Shown here one piece after another: positions 24,701 through 35,300 of a DNA stretch of 62,500 nt (positions within the stretch are counted from its first letter, which is position 1; every line of letters begins with the position of its first letter). The position numbers and the translations under genes were made by a program. A model generated the notes under the pieces. That model searched no databases and had not been told where the DNA came from. It was given only the letters and a program-made list of their open reading frames with translations. Source of the DNA: Glandiceps talaboti (Eukaryota > Hemichordata > Enteropneusta > Spengelidae); the NCBI RefSeq assembly GCF_964340395.1, contig NC_135552.1, positions 22,097,181-22,159,680 on the forward strand. The letters run 5' to 3'.

Positions 24701-27700
24701 GCTACACTTTCTACCAATTTTTTTTTTTTTTTTTTTTTTGATGAACCCTCTAAAAATACCCTAGAGAACTAAGGTACATTAAAATTTAATGAAATCTTAC
24801 TACCACTGTTCACTAAAATAGTGTAGTACATCATAGACCTTCTATGGTGGGTAGAGGGTCTATGAGTTTATAGATGTAGTAGATTGATTGATTGATTTTA
24901 TTTGGCAAAAAAATATTCGGAAAACCACAAACTAAAACAGATATACAATATGGCAGCTATCACATTCACATGAAAGACAAAACAGGTACATCACTGAATA
25001 CCTTTGCTGAGGATGACACAAACAAGTTTTAACAAATTATTTCCATTGTGGTCCTCACAACAATCAGCATGCATATATTCAGAACTACATGTCAAGGTCA
25101 AATGTTATCACACCACATTATTTCACATAACATGCTTTGTGTTATCTGATATGCTAGCTAGGAATAACAAACCAATAGCCTAGTATGTAGTTCAACCCCA
25201 GTTCTATAGTTCAACCGTGCATTTTTATAATCTAAAGCATAACAGGGCAGTCTGTTATGGTAGTACATTGCTAGCTACTATATATAGCACAAGGTACAAC
25301 ATTGCCTCATTGCATGTACACTGTAGGTGTCAATATTTTTGGCACAGAAAGAATTTACAATTTTAGTAACTTGACAATTTTTCACACCTGGATATATGTT
25401 GGCAGATCATTCAATAATTTGACAAAAGACAAAACTGTAAGTGACTGCCTAGCACAGAAACTCAATGTCTTGGTCTTACTTCTGTTGTACATATAAATGT
25501 ACCTCCTGTTTACATGGTGGTCTGAGGTCATACTAAATATTACTAGCTTGGTTTGGATTAGACTCTTTCACAGTTCTCGGAGCTTCGCATAAATAGCTAA
25601 AACTTGGGTTGTTTTGTATGTACCGATATCTACTGTATAATTGTACTCGAATATCCCTGTACTGTGTGCCCTTATTGATCACATAGGGCTAACCTTTTGT
25701 TGACGCGTTAGTGCGATGCTCCGTGTTAACGTGAAGCTCGGGCTTTGCGTTAACACGTCAACAACAAGTTAGCCCTATGTTATTGATGAGGGCGCACAGC
25801 ACAGGGATACTAGTATTCGAGTACAATTATGCAGTAGATATCAGTACATACAAAACAACCCAAGTGTTAGCTATTATGCACAGCTCCGAGGACTGTGAGA
25901 GAGTCTAGGTTTAGATAACCTTGCTTGAGATAGAAAGACCAAGAAAACATCTTCGGGCTTAGTGATTATATACATTTGTAGCTGTGTCACTTTGAAATCT
26001 TGTAGACCTTGGTACTGTCCCTTACCTTAATAATAGTATAGTATTGTCGGTCACCTCAAAGGAAAGTCATTCTGTGATATGTTATCGATATACTTCCACA
26101 TTACAATGTATTTGACAATCACATTACTTTTGTATCTGAATCTCTTTATTAAATCATTTATCCACACAGTTATTATTTGTCAATTATTGATATCAGATTT
26201 TACTTCTGTATCAATCATTCTGCCCCCTTGTTATTTGTTTGTTATGATACATGTATGATAGATATAGATATGTTATAAGCCAAAAGGTACAGACAGCGTG
26301 ATTAGATTCTAGAGGGTGTGAGCTGAATTGAAGTTAAAGTATAATATGGTGCTATCTCCAACTATCTACAATTGTAGTGTTACTATCAATCTAGCTGTCA
26401 TGGCCATCTGACTATCACAGTCCATCCATTCAGAGTTTGAATGGTCAACTTCATGTGAATATCGCTTTAAGTCAAGGAACTCATCAATGCACTCCCATGT
26501 AAAACTTCAGGTGTTGATAAGAAATGATCATGTATTGACGCCTCGTAAGCATTTATGTACAAAGTCTGAATGGCTTGAGTGTTAATGAGATCTAACTGCT
26601 AGGATTATATGGGTGTAATTCTTTTACTGGGTTTTGGCAGGCCAATTAGCAAAGCCACATCTCAGTTCAAAACCCATATGATACATGTTTTAGGATATCA
26701 CAGGAAACTGCCTCCTCTACTCTAAAAAATGTATTTATTTATTGCTTACTAAACCTGCTTGTTTTATATACATCATCATGTACTGTAATTGAACTGTCTA
26801 AATATATATTTTTATAAAATTAAATGTATGGATTTTGAACTTTTAAAAACTGACAGTGTATACAAGACTTACTGACTGATTGATTGACTAGTTGACTGTT
26901 TGCCCAACTGACTGACTGACTGACTGACTGACTGACTGATTGACTGACTGACTGACTGACTGACTGACTGACTGACTGACTGACTGACTGACTGACTGAA
27001 TGAATTCAGTAATTTCCTAATTTTAATAACACACTGTAAAATTACATTCTTTCCCTACATTGTTTATGTTTCTGTAAATCAGTTAACTTAGTAATGGCAT
27101 ATCTTCAACACAGATAATATATCATGCCATATGCAATCTGTGATTGTCCTTTGGCTTATGCAGATAGGATGCTATTGTTGAAGTATAAGATCTTCTTCAA
27201 TAAATTCAATGTTGACTTTTTAGTTTAACTGCATTTGAACCATACCTAACTATTAATTGACAAATCATTCTAGAATCAATATCTGGTCTAGCTAGGTCTA
27301 GCAAAACTAATAGTAGTATGTTGTTGTTTTGGGGTACATGGCATCATCATGCAGTAAAAGGTAGGCAATATCCAAAGTATATACAAAAGTAATTTAATTC
27401 TTAGAATGAGGAATGCTATCCAAACACTGGACGATACCAAACAAAAACCACAACCGGCAAAGAGCGTTAGGAAGGCCTCTGGACAGAAATAACAATCTTA
27501 CTTTGCACATTACAGGCGTGGCCACAGGTACCCGAATCAATCTGTATGATTTTTTAAAAATGTATTGTAAATAAGACCTTAATACCATACATATTTTTTT
27601 TTAATCATACAGATTGCTTCGAGTACCTGTGGGCGTGGCATTAGAGTGACCTAGCTTGTGATCTTGGCACCCGCCACGATGGGGGTACACGTCCGTGAAC

Positions 27701-28008
27701 CTTGTTCTTACACCCCTGTGGGAGTAAAATGTGACAATATTTTACCAGCTAGTACTAGTAGTAGTGAGACAGCATGTATGAATGAATGAAAAAAAAACCA
27801 AAAAACTCAAAACTTCGCTATATATATAGTCCTTTTCGATGCGGGGTGTTCATTCATGTCGGCAATGTTGATTGCTGACGATATTGTTCCTTGACCTTCA
27901 TTGATAATGTAAACTATAGTATATACTGTTTATACATGAGCTGTACATGTATATTCTCAATCTTACCTTTGGTCGCAATGCTGATACTCTCGTCAACAAA
28001 CGAATCAT
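11998..28008 (-). CDS. CROT: Peroxisomal carnitine O-octanoyltransferase (CROT), 16 coding exons, complete
   Basis: Transfers medium-chain acyl groups between CoA and carnitine, exporting products of peroxisomal beta-oxidation. Exons in transcript order: 28008-27967, 23165-23024, 22389-22265, 21977-21796, 21284-21154, 20050-19939, 19329-19236, 18466-18356, 17725-17624, 17028-16945, 16528-16421, 15071-14944, 14485-14362, 13649-13477, 13017-12898, 12118-11998. All are flanked by GT..AG and phases join to 632 codons plus TAG (human CROT is 612 aa). Seen: STEEKTF and LPSLPVPPL near 31-50; catalytic His348 (HAAYDG, first codon of exon 10); FYHGRTET at 467-474; DRHLFGL at 524-530; SGGNGNFILSSS at 553-564. 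CROT rather than CRAT is favoured by the IEKWW, PPTEGVQLER and HGLVAPM segments. Oddities: residues 1-29 look like a mitochondrial presequence (R3, R7, R12, K14, R18, no acidic residue), and the C-terminus is AKL, a PTS1. An in-frame TGA four codons upstream supports the start; Met27, Met28 and Met30 could start a shorter form. Confidence 0.94.
16005..16245. repeat. Inverted, dispersed repeat in CROT intron (copy also at 43020-43190)
   Basis: A segment at about 16005-16085 is repeated as a reverse complement at about 16110-16195, forming an imperfect palindrome (shared words: CACTTGCAGTGTT, ACCCACACTGGA). The next stretch, a reverse complement of ATGGAAATTTGCCATTTCAG, recurs next to the same words near 43027-43075. 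Two copies in opposite orientation in the window show a dispersed family, probably a non-autonomous element. No ends or target duplication were defined. Confidence 0.6.
20790..21143. mobile_element. TTAA-flanked foldback MITE next to a CROT splice donor
   Basis: Terminal inverted repeats of about 100 bp (AGTGGCCATATGGATGAGGA at the left end; its complement, with one change, at the right end) are flanked by TTAA at 20786-20789 and 21144-21147. TTAA duplications are produced by piggyBac and Kolobok transposases; the terminus does not start CCC, so Kolobok is a little more likely. On the minus strand the element begins immediately after GTAAGC of the exon 5 donor (21153-21148). A terminus fragment of the same family is at about 6003-6033. 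Confidence 0.85.
21328..21712. repeat. (TTGTG)n microsatellite followed by an inverted (CACAA)n tail
   Basis: About 340 bp of TTGTG with occasional CAGTTG and AATTG interruptions, then CACAACACAACACACC-type sequence at 21671-21712, the reverse complement. It lies in a CROT intron upstream of exon 5 and could fold back locally. Long cysteine/valine-rich open frames across it are artefacts. Confidence 0.95.
22575..22668. repeat. Short palindromic repeat, GGATTCTAGGCTAT family
   Basis: CCTGGAATCCATGTGG near 22581 pairs with CCGCATGGATTCTAGG near 22647 around a loop; inner parts also pair (GGGGTTTTGAATTT with AAATTCAAAATCCC). A related hairpin ending GGATTCTAGGCTAT is at 37836-37893. Probably a small non-autonomous element; no target duplication seen. 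Confidence 0.55.
23209..23482. mobile_element. hAT-like MITE with 5-bp target duplication (CROT intron 1)
   Basis: Ends CAGGGGTGAACAAATC and GATTTGTTCATCCCTG are inverted copies with one mismatch. CACAA flanks both sides (23204-23208 and 23483-23487). CAGGG termini with a 5-bp duplication fit the hAT5-type group. 274 bp, non-coding. It lies 44 bp upstream (in transcript sense) of CROT exon 2, so it could affect the 3' end of intron 1. Confidence 0.75.
24832..24864. repeat. Small hairpin of the CATAGACCC family
   Basis: Imperfect palindrome beginning CATAGACCT and ending AGGGTCTATG. Similar palindromes are at 2838-2864, 23518-23547, 29032-29063 and 37361-37391. Confidence 0.6.
25559..25907. 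mobile_element. 349-bp foldback element with 9-bp target duplication
   Basis: The two halves pair almost end to end as an imperfect palindrome: TAGACTCTTTCACAG at the left and CTGTGAGAGAGTCTA at the right, with conserved interior (GGGTTGTTTTGTATGTAC; TAGCCCTATG; CGTTAACA). Flanks GGTTTGGAT (25550-25558) and GGTTTAGAT (25908-25916) form a 9-bp duplication with one mismatch, as for Mutator-like elements. The arms are clearly more diverged than those at 7359-7871, so it is older. It lies in CROT intron 1. Confidence 0.8.
26907..27000. repeat. (GACT)n microsatellite
   Basis: Tandem GACT with one GATT interruption, in CROT intron 1. The flanking 26870-26906 has degenerate copies. Confidence 0.95.
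27523..27631. mobile_element. hAT-type hairpin MITE, copy 1 (CROT intron 1)
   Basis: Termini CACAGGTACCCGAATCAAT and a matching inverted end (ATTGCTTCGAGTACCTGTG). The exact 8-bp duplication GGCGTGGC flanks it (27515-27522 and 27632-27639). The same family is at 45026-45143. 109 bp, non-coding. 8-bp duplications are the hallmark of the hAT superfamily. Confidence 0.88.
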
Positions 28009-28164
28009 GTTGTAAACTCAAACCCCTGACATGTCCATAGTATTGAAACAAGTAAGTCTACTGTGCGCAAGATCTGTTAAACATAAATATGACACTCTAC
28101 CCACCTGCCAGCTGATTTACAGTGCAGTGATCGCGTCGATCGGCTTTGACACAGATTTTGAAAT

Positions 28165-28179
28165 AGCGCCCTCTTGTGG
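28165..28179 (-). promoter_or_regulatory. CTCF-like motif upstream of CROT
   Basis: On the minus strand the sequence is CCACAAGAGGGCGCT, which fits the CTCF core CCANNAGRGGGCRSY. It lies about 160 bp upstream of the CROT start codon, between the divergent CROT and ARL5 genes. A partial match, CCACAAGAGGGCGAA, is at 45519-45533 in the ARL5 gene. Motif match only; occupancy is not shown. Confidence 0.4.
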
Positions 28180-28291
28180 TCATTGTGCTTATGCGGAAAT
28201 TAGAGGCCGTACGAATGGTATTTGTGTGGGTACATGCCGGGTCTCGGCATGGAGGTATAACTGTAAGGGGAGACTACGAAAGCCGTCAGGG

Positions 28292-28346
28292 GACTTCCAA
28301 CTTCCAACTTCCGACTTCCAACTTCCAACTTCCAACTTCCAACTTC
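28292..28346. repeat. (ACTTCCA)n heptamer array
   Basis: Seven or so copies of ACTTCCA with one GACTTCC variant, upstream of CROT exon 1. Confidence 0.9.
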
Positions 28347-29313
28347 ATCGAAATATTTATTTTTTAATTCTATAAATTTATAGTGGTATTGATTTAATTT
28401 TTCAGGTTTTACCGTTTCAGTACTAGTTGATGCTAGGTTATAAGATCAATAAAACAAAACAAAAACGACACTTTCATAGCCGCCTCCATACTTTGTTACT
28501 TGCCCGAGACGACATGGCATTGTCTGGCAAAATAAAATATCAAAAACGCAAAAGTACGTGCGACAAGTCAACTTGAACATGTTTGTAATCAACTGACTAC
28601 ACTTCCAGTCATGCCGATTTTATGGTTTATCGTAGCCTATGCCGAAGTTAACGTGAATTGCACAGATTAACCAAAAACCTAGATCTGCATACGTTCATAG
28701 TACAGTCTAGTACTAGTAGATTCGCACTAGATCTCGCGAGGGACTTTTTTGTTCAGTCTCACGTGTTTTGCTTTGTTTGTTTTGTTTTGAGTTTGTTATT
28801 AATTTTTAGTTTTGGAAAGGAAACTGAAACTGTCCTCATTTTTTCCCTGTTACTAGTTGTTACCACTTTCTAGTCCCAAGTTTTTACCCAACTGTTTGCA
28901 ATCATTAATTATAAGGTCACTATTTCACACAAAAGAACACACCTGTGCTTCAAAAAAGTATTCAAATAAAGTACGAAAAAGCCCAGAGACTTCATGAAGC
29001 CTACGTGACATTTAGGTATTACTACGTACATCCATAGAGACCCTCCACGTGGAGGATCTGTGGTACATCGAACAGTATCATAATTAGATGTCAGTGGTTG
29101 GTAAACATCTATAGTGAGTGGCCTCATTTACTCAATCACAGTTGGAATATTTACCCCTCCACCGGACCCCACTTTTTTTTCTTCTTTCTTTTTCTTTCCT
29201 TTTTTCTTTTTTTTTGGGGGGATGTTCAAATTGTGAACGTTATTATATAAGAATACATTGTGTATGATTTATCAATGAGTTGTACCTAGTACTTACTAGG
29301 CACATGAGTATAT
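28347..29313. other. Part of the CROT-ARL5 divergent intergenic region
   Basis: No gene seen. Holds a CATAGACCC-family hairpin at 29032-29063 and a pyrimidine-rich tract at about 29170-29214. Promoters of CROT (minus) and ARL5 (plus) should lie between 28009 and 30953, but no core promoter element could be assigned. Confidence 0.5.
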
Positions 29314-29397
<84 letters not shown>

Positions 29398-29445
29398 ATC
29401 GATCGATCAATCAATCAATCGATCGATCGATCGATCGATCGATCA
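29314..29445. repeat. (AATC)n/(GATC)n tail microsatellite of a LINE
   Basis: AATC repeats passing into GATC repeats. On the minus strand this follows directly after the 3' end of the LINE fragment, so it is the simple-repeat tail typical of CR1/L2-type elements, expanded. Confidence 0.9.
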
Positions 29446-29850
29446 GAAAATTTATAAAGCGCTTGTATCATATACGAAGTAAAGTTCAGAGCTAGAGGCG
29501 CTGTACAAATAAATATTGAAAACTTTCGCGAATACATGTATAAAGTATGTTTTGAGGTTCTTCCTGAAGGCATTGATTGAGTGTCTGTCGAAGGCTCAAG
29601 TGGCAGCTCGTTCCAAAGATACGGTGCCGCATTTGAGGAAAGCAAGGCCACCGAAGGAATTAAGTCTGTAATTGGGTTCAAACAGTAAATATTTGTCCGA
29701 TGACTGAATTCGCGAAGTGGAGATTAGGCTTCTCGACTAAGTAAGGCGGTGAAAGGCCATACAATATTTTATAGGTGGTCAGGAGAACTCTGTAATCAAT
29801 TCTGTATTGTACTGGGAACCAGTGCAGTTCCTTTAGTATTGGTGTAAGTA
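29446..29850 (-). pseudogene. 3' end of a CR1/L2-like non-LTR retrotransposon (broken)
   Basis: Reading the minus strand from about 29845, the frame gives ELHWFPVQYRIDYRVLLTTY then KILYGLSPPYL, the widely conserved segment after the reverse-transcriptase domain of CR1/L2/Rex-like LINEs (LHWLPV..RI.YK.L...YK.L.G.AP.YL). It is interrupted by a stop, then in another frame continues with APYLWNELPLEPS, the usual C-terminal LWN.LP motif. A tail with GCGCTTTATAAA follows and the AATC/GATC array closes it. Frame breaks and 5' truncation show a dead copy. Confidence 0.82.
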
Positions 29851-29951
29851 TATAATCACCATTAACTTAGAAACTCTCACTATTGGATAATCTTGACAAT
29901 ATCATCTCACAGTGTATAGAGTAAGACAATGATGCCAATATAATACTGTAA

Positions 29952-30112
29952 CAGTTCAGTTCACTGAGTTCAGTTCAGTTAAGATCAGTTCAGATCAGTT
30001 CAGTTCAGATCAGTTCAGTTCAGTTCAGATCAGTTCAGTTCAGTTCAGTTCAGTTAAGATCAGTTCAGTTCAGATCAGTTCAGTTCAGTTCAGTTCAGTT
30101 CAGTTCAATTCA
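29952..30112. repeat. (CAGTT)n pentanucleotide microsatellite
   Basis: About 160 bp of CAGTT with interspersed AGATCAGTT variants. Confidence 0.95.
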
Positions 30113-30953
30113 TTAAGGGACAACTCAGATAAAATAAAAGCTAGCTCGTCACCAAAATAGAAGTTTCTAAAACATTATGGACGTCCCTAACAGGGTATGT
30201 GTGGTTGCCTCAGCTTCATACATTATCCTTGTCAATCTTACGTAGTTGTGAGAAAAATAAATCGATCTACTGGCCTAATCACGACAATCCCCCCCCCCCC
30301 TTTCCGAAAACTTGAAGCTGAGAACTTAATTCATATCTCAGGCTGTTTAAAATTATTAATTCATGTTTAGATGTTCCCAATCATATGTTTCAAGCTTATT
30401 TACGTTAATTTTCGTCAGCTACTTTTATTTATTTTTTATTAAAATTTACAGATATTTAGTCCACGGTTGTTCAATTAACTGGAAAATGATTTACTTCGAA
30501 TCGGTATTGTGGGTTCTATCGGACCAACAAAGTCAATTGTATTCAAGGGAAAAGAGGAAAGGCTGCGCTGTACGTATTTCTTTCCTTGTATGGTCAGGGT
30601 CGTAATAGATGTAACCTATTTTTAGAATAAAAGTTGTCGGGACTTCCTCGAACCGAAACTAAGTGATGACGTCATGTTTTTCAACCTTGTCACCGCTAGC
30701 TGGCGCTGTCCAGATTGAAATTACCCATGATTCTGGTGTGAGCGCATGCGTGTAAGTGACACATCCGTTCTGGTCATTTCGAGGAATCCACCATGACATC
30801 ATAGGACGTTTTTAAGACCAAAATTACTTCCGTTCTACGGCGTTACTTTGCTTAAAAAGAGATACGACACACGCATGAATGTTTCATCTTCTTAATCGTA
30901 AAGTTTTGTAGAAAAAATTCTATTTTTTATACAATTTTGTAGCGTTATGTGCA
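30113..30953. other. ARL5 5' flank and 5' UTR
   Basis: No other gene recognised. The stretch ends in the 5' untranslated region of ARL5; the transcription start is not identifiable. A C10-type homopolymer lies near 30290-30300. Confidence 0.5.
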
Positions 30954-32289
30954 ATGGGTGTTCTGCTGGCCAAGCTATGGAGTTTATTCTCTAATGAAGG
31001 TACGTACATACATATTCATCCATATAGTTCGCTTTGGTTATAATTTTTAGATCATTTGTGGTATATTTTTGTTGGTTAAACATATATATATGAATATGTG
31101 TGATTTTACTAGTTCTCATCGCCTGAAAATATATGTGTGAATGAATCGATGACACGCGACACCGGCTTTGACAGTTCAGTTTCTTGAAGGAAACAAAGAG
31201 ACAATGGAAACTGAGTGGCAACCTGGAAGTGTGTGTTTGTGTGTGTAACCTAAAACTTACCCTGTAAAAAAACAGCAGGATTGATAAGATATAATTATAA
31301 ACTTTTCTTTCAAACAACAGTATTAGTTTTCTCACGTTTTTGTTGAAGGAAAACCGGCCATTTTCATGATACGATGTTCTTGCCGTTGTACGTAAAATTT
31401 CTAGAAGGAACTGTCCCCACGTACGTAACGTCAACAATAACAATGTCAGCTGATGACGCACTTCCTCACTTCACGACCTTCTTACGTTCTTTGATCAGCC
31501 CACTCTTACTGTTTCAGACATTGATGTTTGTTAGGTTTGTCCTTGTGTTGTTAGTGGTTCATTTGGATATTGTGATATAAATGGATTTCACGAGCAAAAT
31601 ATGGCCCAAAACAGTGTTATGTTACTCACCAGAAGAGAATATATACGTCGCTTGATCATCAGAATACTCAGTTTAATTATTTAGTTGAAAAATTCTTGTC
31701 TGCTCCACCTGTCATTTATGCTAACTGTCTCAAATAATGTTTGACATCATATTGAATTGTGTCTGACAGTGTCACAGTGTCAGGCAATGTTCACATATAT
31801 AAATAGCATAATTGCCTTTTATACATCATTTGAACAGTTATTGCCAAGTTCACCAGCTGAGGTAATGTAATTAACTTTTTCTAAAACAATCTATTGTTCT
31901 TAAGAATCTCTAGTAACAGTTAAAATTAGTAAACAGCTGCCTATTTCTGAGTTACTGTGACAGTGTGTAACTTTAATCCGGTCGTTCAGTTCACCAAATA
32001 CGTCATCAGTGGGCTGAATGAAATACTTTCAATAGCCATTGTTATTATAAACATAATGCTCATTTGTGTGTCACTGTTCAAATAACCCCGGTTATCCACA
32101 ATGATGTGCTGACGTTGGCATGATGCTGTTAGTATGAATGATATGCTAGTATGAAAGTATTGGCTGTCATCTTGTAGTAAACATAAAATTTACATTGGTG
32201 TTGAAATGGCTCAAAATTAATGAATTTATAAATAGAAATATGACAAGAAATTGTATTGTTTCAGTTTTCATCTTGTTGCGTGAATGCAT

Positions 32290-32377
<88 letters not shown>

Positions 32378-35300
32378 AAATGTATATGCCTGTTTAGTAT
32401 TAGCCAAATATTCTGTTAAAAAGAAACATGTTTGTGTACAAAAAAACTAGATGTCAAATTAACGCTGTAATGATTACTGTCCAAATGTCACCATAAGATC
32501 TAAAATATATAATTATTTGGTTCCAGTTACCTGACCCCACCTAGCTTTTCACTGCCGATCCTAAACTATTTTTTTTACATATTCGAGAAAAATTTAAAAA
32601 TAATAAAATCACAAAAATTGTGAAGTCTCACTAGAAATAGTGGATGCATCAACTTAAAAGGACAAAATAAAACTGTTCTTCTGATAGGAAGAAATAAACA
32701 ACACGGACCATTTGGAAAACAATGGAAAACCTGAACTAGACACTCAGGCAGAAAAAAATTTATATAATAAAATAAAAAATCTCCCTACCCCACCTATTCT
32801 AAAATTGAGCATAATCGGAACCACACAATTGTTTTTATTAGGCCTAAGCTCACAGTCACACACAGATTAGGGAGCTAAGATGGATATCTGCTAACAGAGT
32901 TTTGAACTACAGATAAAGGAACTCATCATAGAGTGACAGGAAAGCATGGAATTTTGTTGTATTTTAGCTGCCATTTGGTAGGGTGTCACAGTCTAGTAGA
33001 TAGATAGTTACTTGTTTTTCACTGGTGTCAAATGCCTAAATGTCAAATTCATATTTTACTAGACAATGGAATGGCCATCATCTAGGGTTATAAAGTTGTA
33101 AAGTAGACATTCTAATTGACAGATATCACTGCCAGTAATGCATCTGAAAGGACTTCATGTAATAATGAGAAGCCATTTTAATACTATAGTATGATCTAAT
33201 TATCTTCTTGACATGTTAGTAGCATGATTATGCAGATAGGGTATTTTAATGGTCATGTGATTTTCTCTTTAGGTCTAAACAATAGGATTTGGCATTGTTT
33301 TACTGTCTAGTCTTTACACTGTTATTAGTTAATGACAATTAAACGTTAGTGGACTTATTGTCAGTTTCCTTGTCTGTGGTTTTACATGCTGTACTGTAAA
33401 GGCTAGGGATTCATCGCTGGTTCTCACATTACAGGGAAGCAATAAAGATTACACAGGATCACTTGTTTGCTCTGGGAGAACTTTTTCTACAGCTCTGACA
33501 GAAAACTATTTTCCACCAAAATTTGAATCCTAATCCAAACTGGGCCATTTATTGCATGCAGTTCACTTTATGCCTGAACAGTTGTTCACAAGTACACTCC
33601 CTCTTCAGTCAAGGGTATACACTTATGAAATGGGTTATGAACCAGTCGTTGTATTGAAATCACATGGGTGTAGTACTACTACTTCAGTTATATGGGTGAA
33701 CACAATGAGTCACTGACCTGGAACAATGCACATTACATGTACATATAGTTACACCTAACATGTGAATCACAATCAGAATGAAAACATGACCTACAATACA
33801 GGTAGTAGCATCATACAATGTATTTGGGGGAAAGCTTATTGACTTGAGAAAATGTAATTTAAAAACAAAACAAAAAAACACTACTCCTTGTTGAACATTA
33901 CTATAGCTGTGAACTGTTCATTCAGTCTTGTGAAAGACAGTATGTCATTGAAATCCGATATCATTTCAATTTATTCACCTCATTGCTCTCCTGGGATAAA
34001 AATATTTGAGTATACACTTTGTACATGTAATTAAAAAAAAAGAGTTTAAGACCTACCAGTAATTCTATCTGACATGACAAAGACATACTCATAATATAGT
34101 GTTTCATTTAATGATCTTGTTATTGTAGTGTTATACAATGTAATATTTTAAGTGACAGTCAGATACATTTTATATATGGTGTATATGGGGAGGGGTGTTT
34201 CTGAGACCTAAACATGCATGTAAGTTCTGAGAGTTAATTACATGTACCAGTACACACACATTCAAGGTCAAACCATTACTTTGCAGCAACAACAACTTGC
34301 TGTACATTCAGTAAGTTGTGGTCTGTTACATATAGGAGATTGTCTGTCCCTCAAAATGAGTCCATATCATAATGATCTAATGATCTCATAGTGAATTCTG
34401 AACATGAGTTTAGAGATCATGATTTGAAATCATATCGATAAATTTGATGTATGCTTTCAGCTTTTATAGTTGTTTCACTGTACATGTAGCTGAATTCTGC
34501 AATTAATAGAGAGAACAGTTTCTGATTTGATAGCAAACATGCGTTTGATATGCCGCCAGTGTAACTGCATTAGGAATCAGTTTCATACAGCTGATATTAC
34601 ATGTTATACAAATGAGACGCCACTGAAGTACTTTATCATGAAATGTCACAGGGAGTCATTTTCACATGGTCAATCAAGTGTGTTTATTTCAGCCATATAT
34701 AATACATGGATATATATATATAATATATATTTAGTATTATGCTGTACATGAGTAGGTCAGAAACTTCTCGACATACATTAAAAAGGCCATTTTCAAACCA
34801 GATACTGAGATAGCCAAGTCTGTGTGCTAGTGTATAAATGATTCATCATTAGACCATGAGGAAAGTGTCACCATCTGTGAAAGCAAAAGGGATAGGAATT
34901 TTGTAATTTATACAAAAATGTATGGTCTAAGGTGGATGGAAGTAGATTGTGTATTTTTGTATCACATCAGTGTTTTGCTAAGGTGTGGAAATCCCACTGA
35001 TAGACGGGGCAAATATGGTAAGGGGGATGTATATACACTGTTGTACATGTATCAGACTCGGTGATCTGTAGTCAATACCATGTACACATTTGGTGGGAAC
35101 TCTTGTAAAATAGCTTTGGAACTCAGGTACAAATGTAGGTTTTACCAACCTACTACAACTTAAATACAATTTGAAGAGGTACACGTACATTAATATTATT
35201 ATTGGTATTCATGTAGAGTAGCATACATTGCATTATATAAAGTAAATTTGATCATTCAAAGGTAATTACTATAAATAGCTTATTTGAATACGTTGTACCT

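Noticed and set aside
28031-28375. 114-codon plus-strand frame upstream of CROT
   Set aside because: Ends in the ACTTCCA array, has no ATG with support and no recognisable domain.
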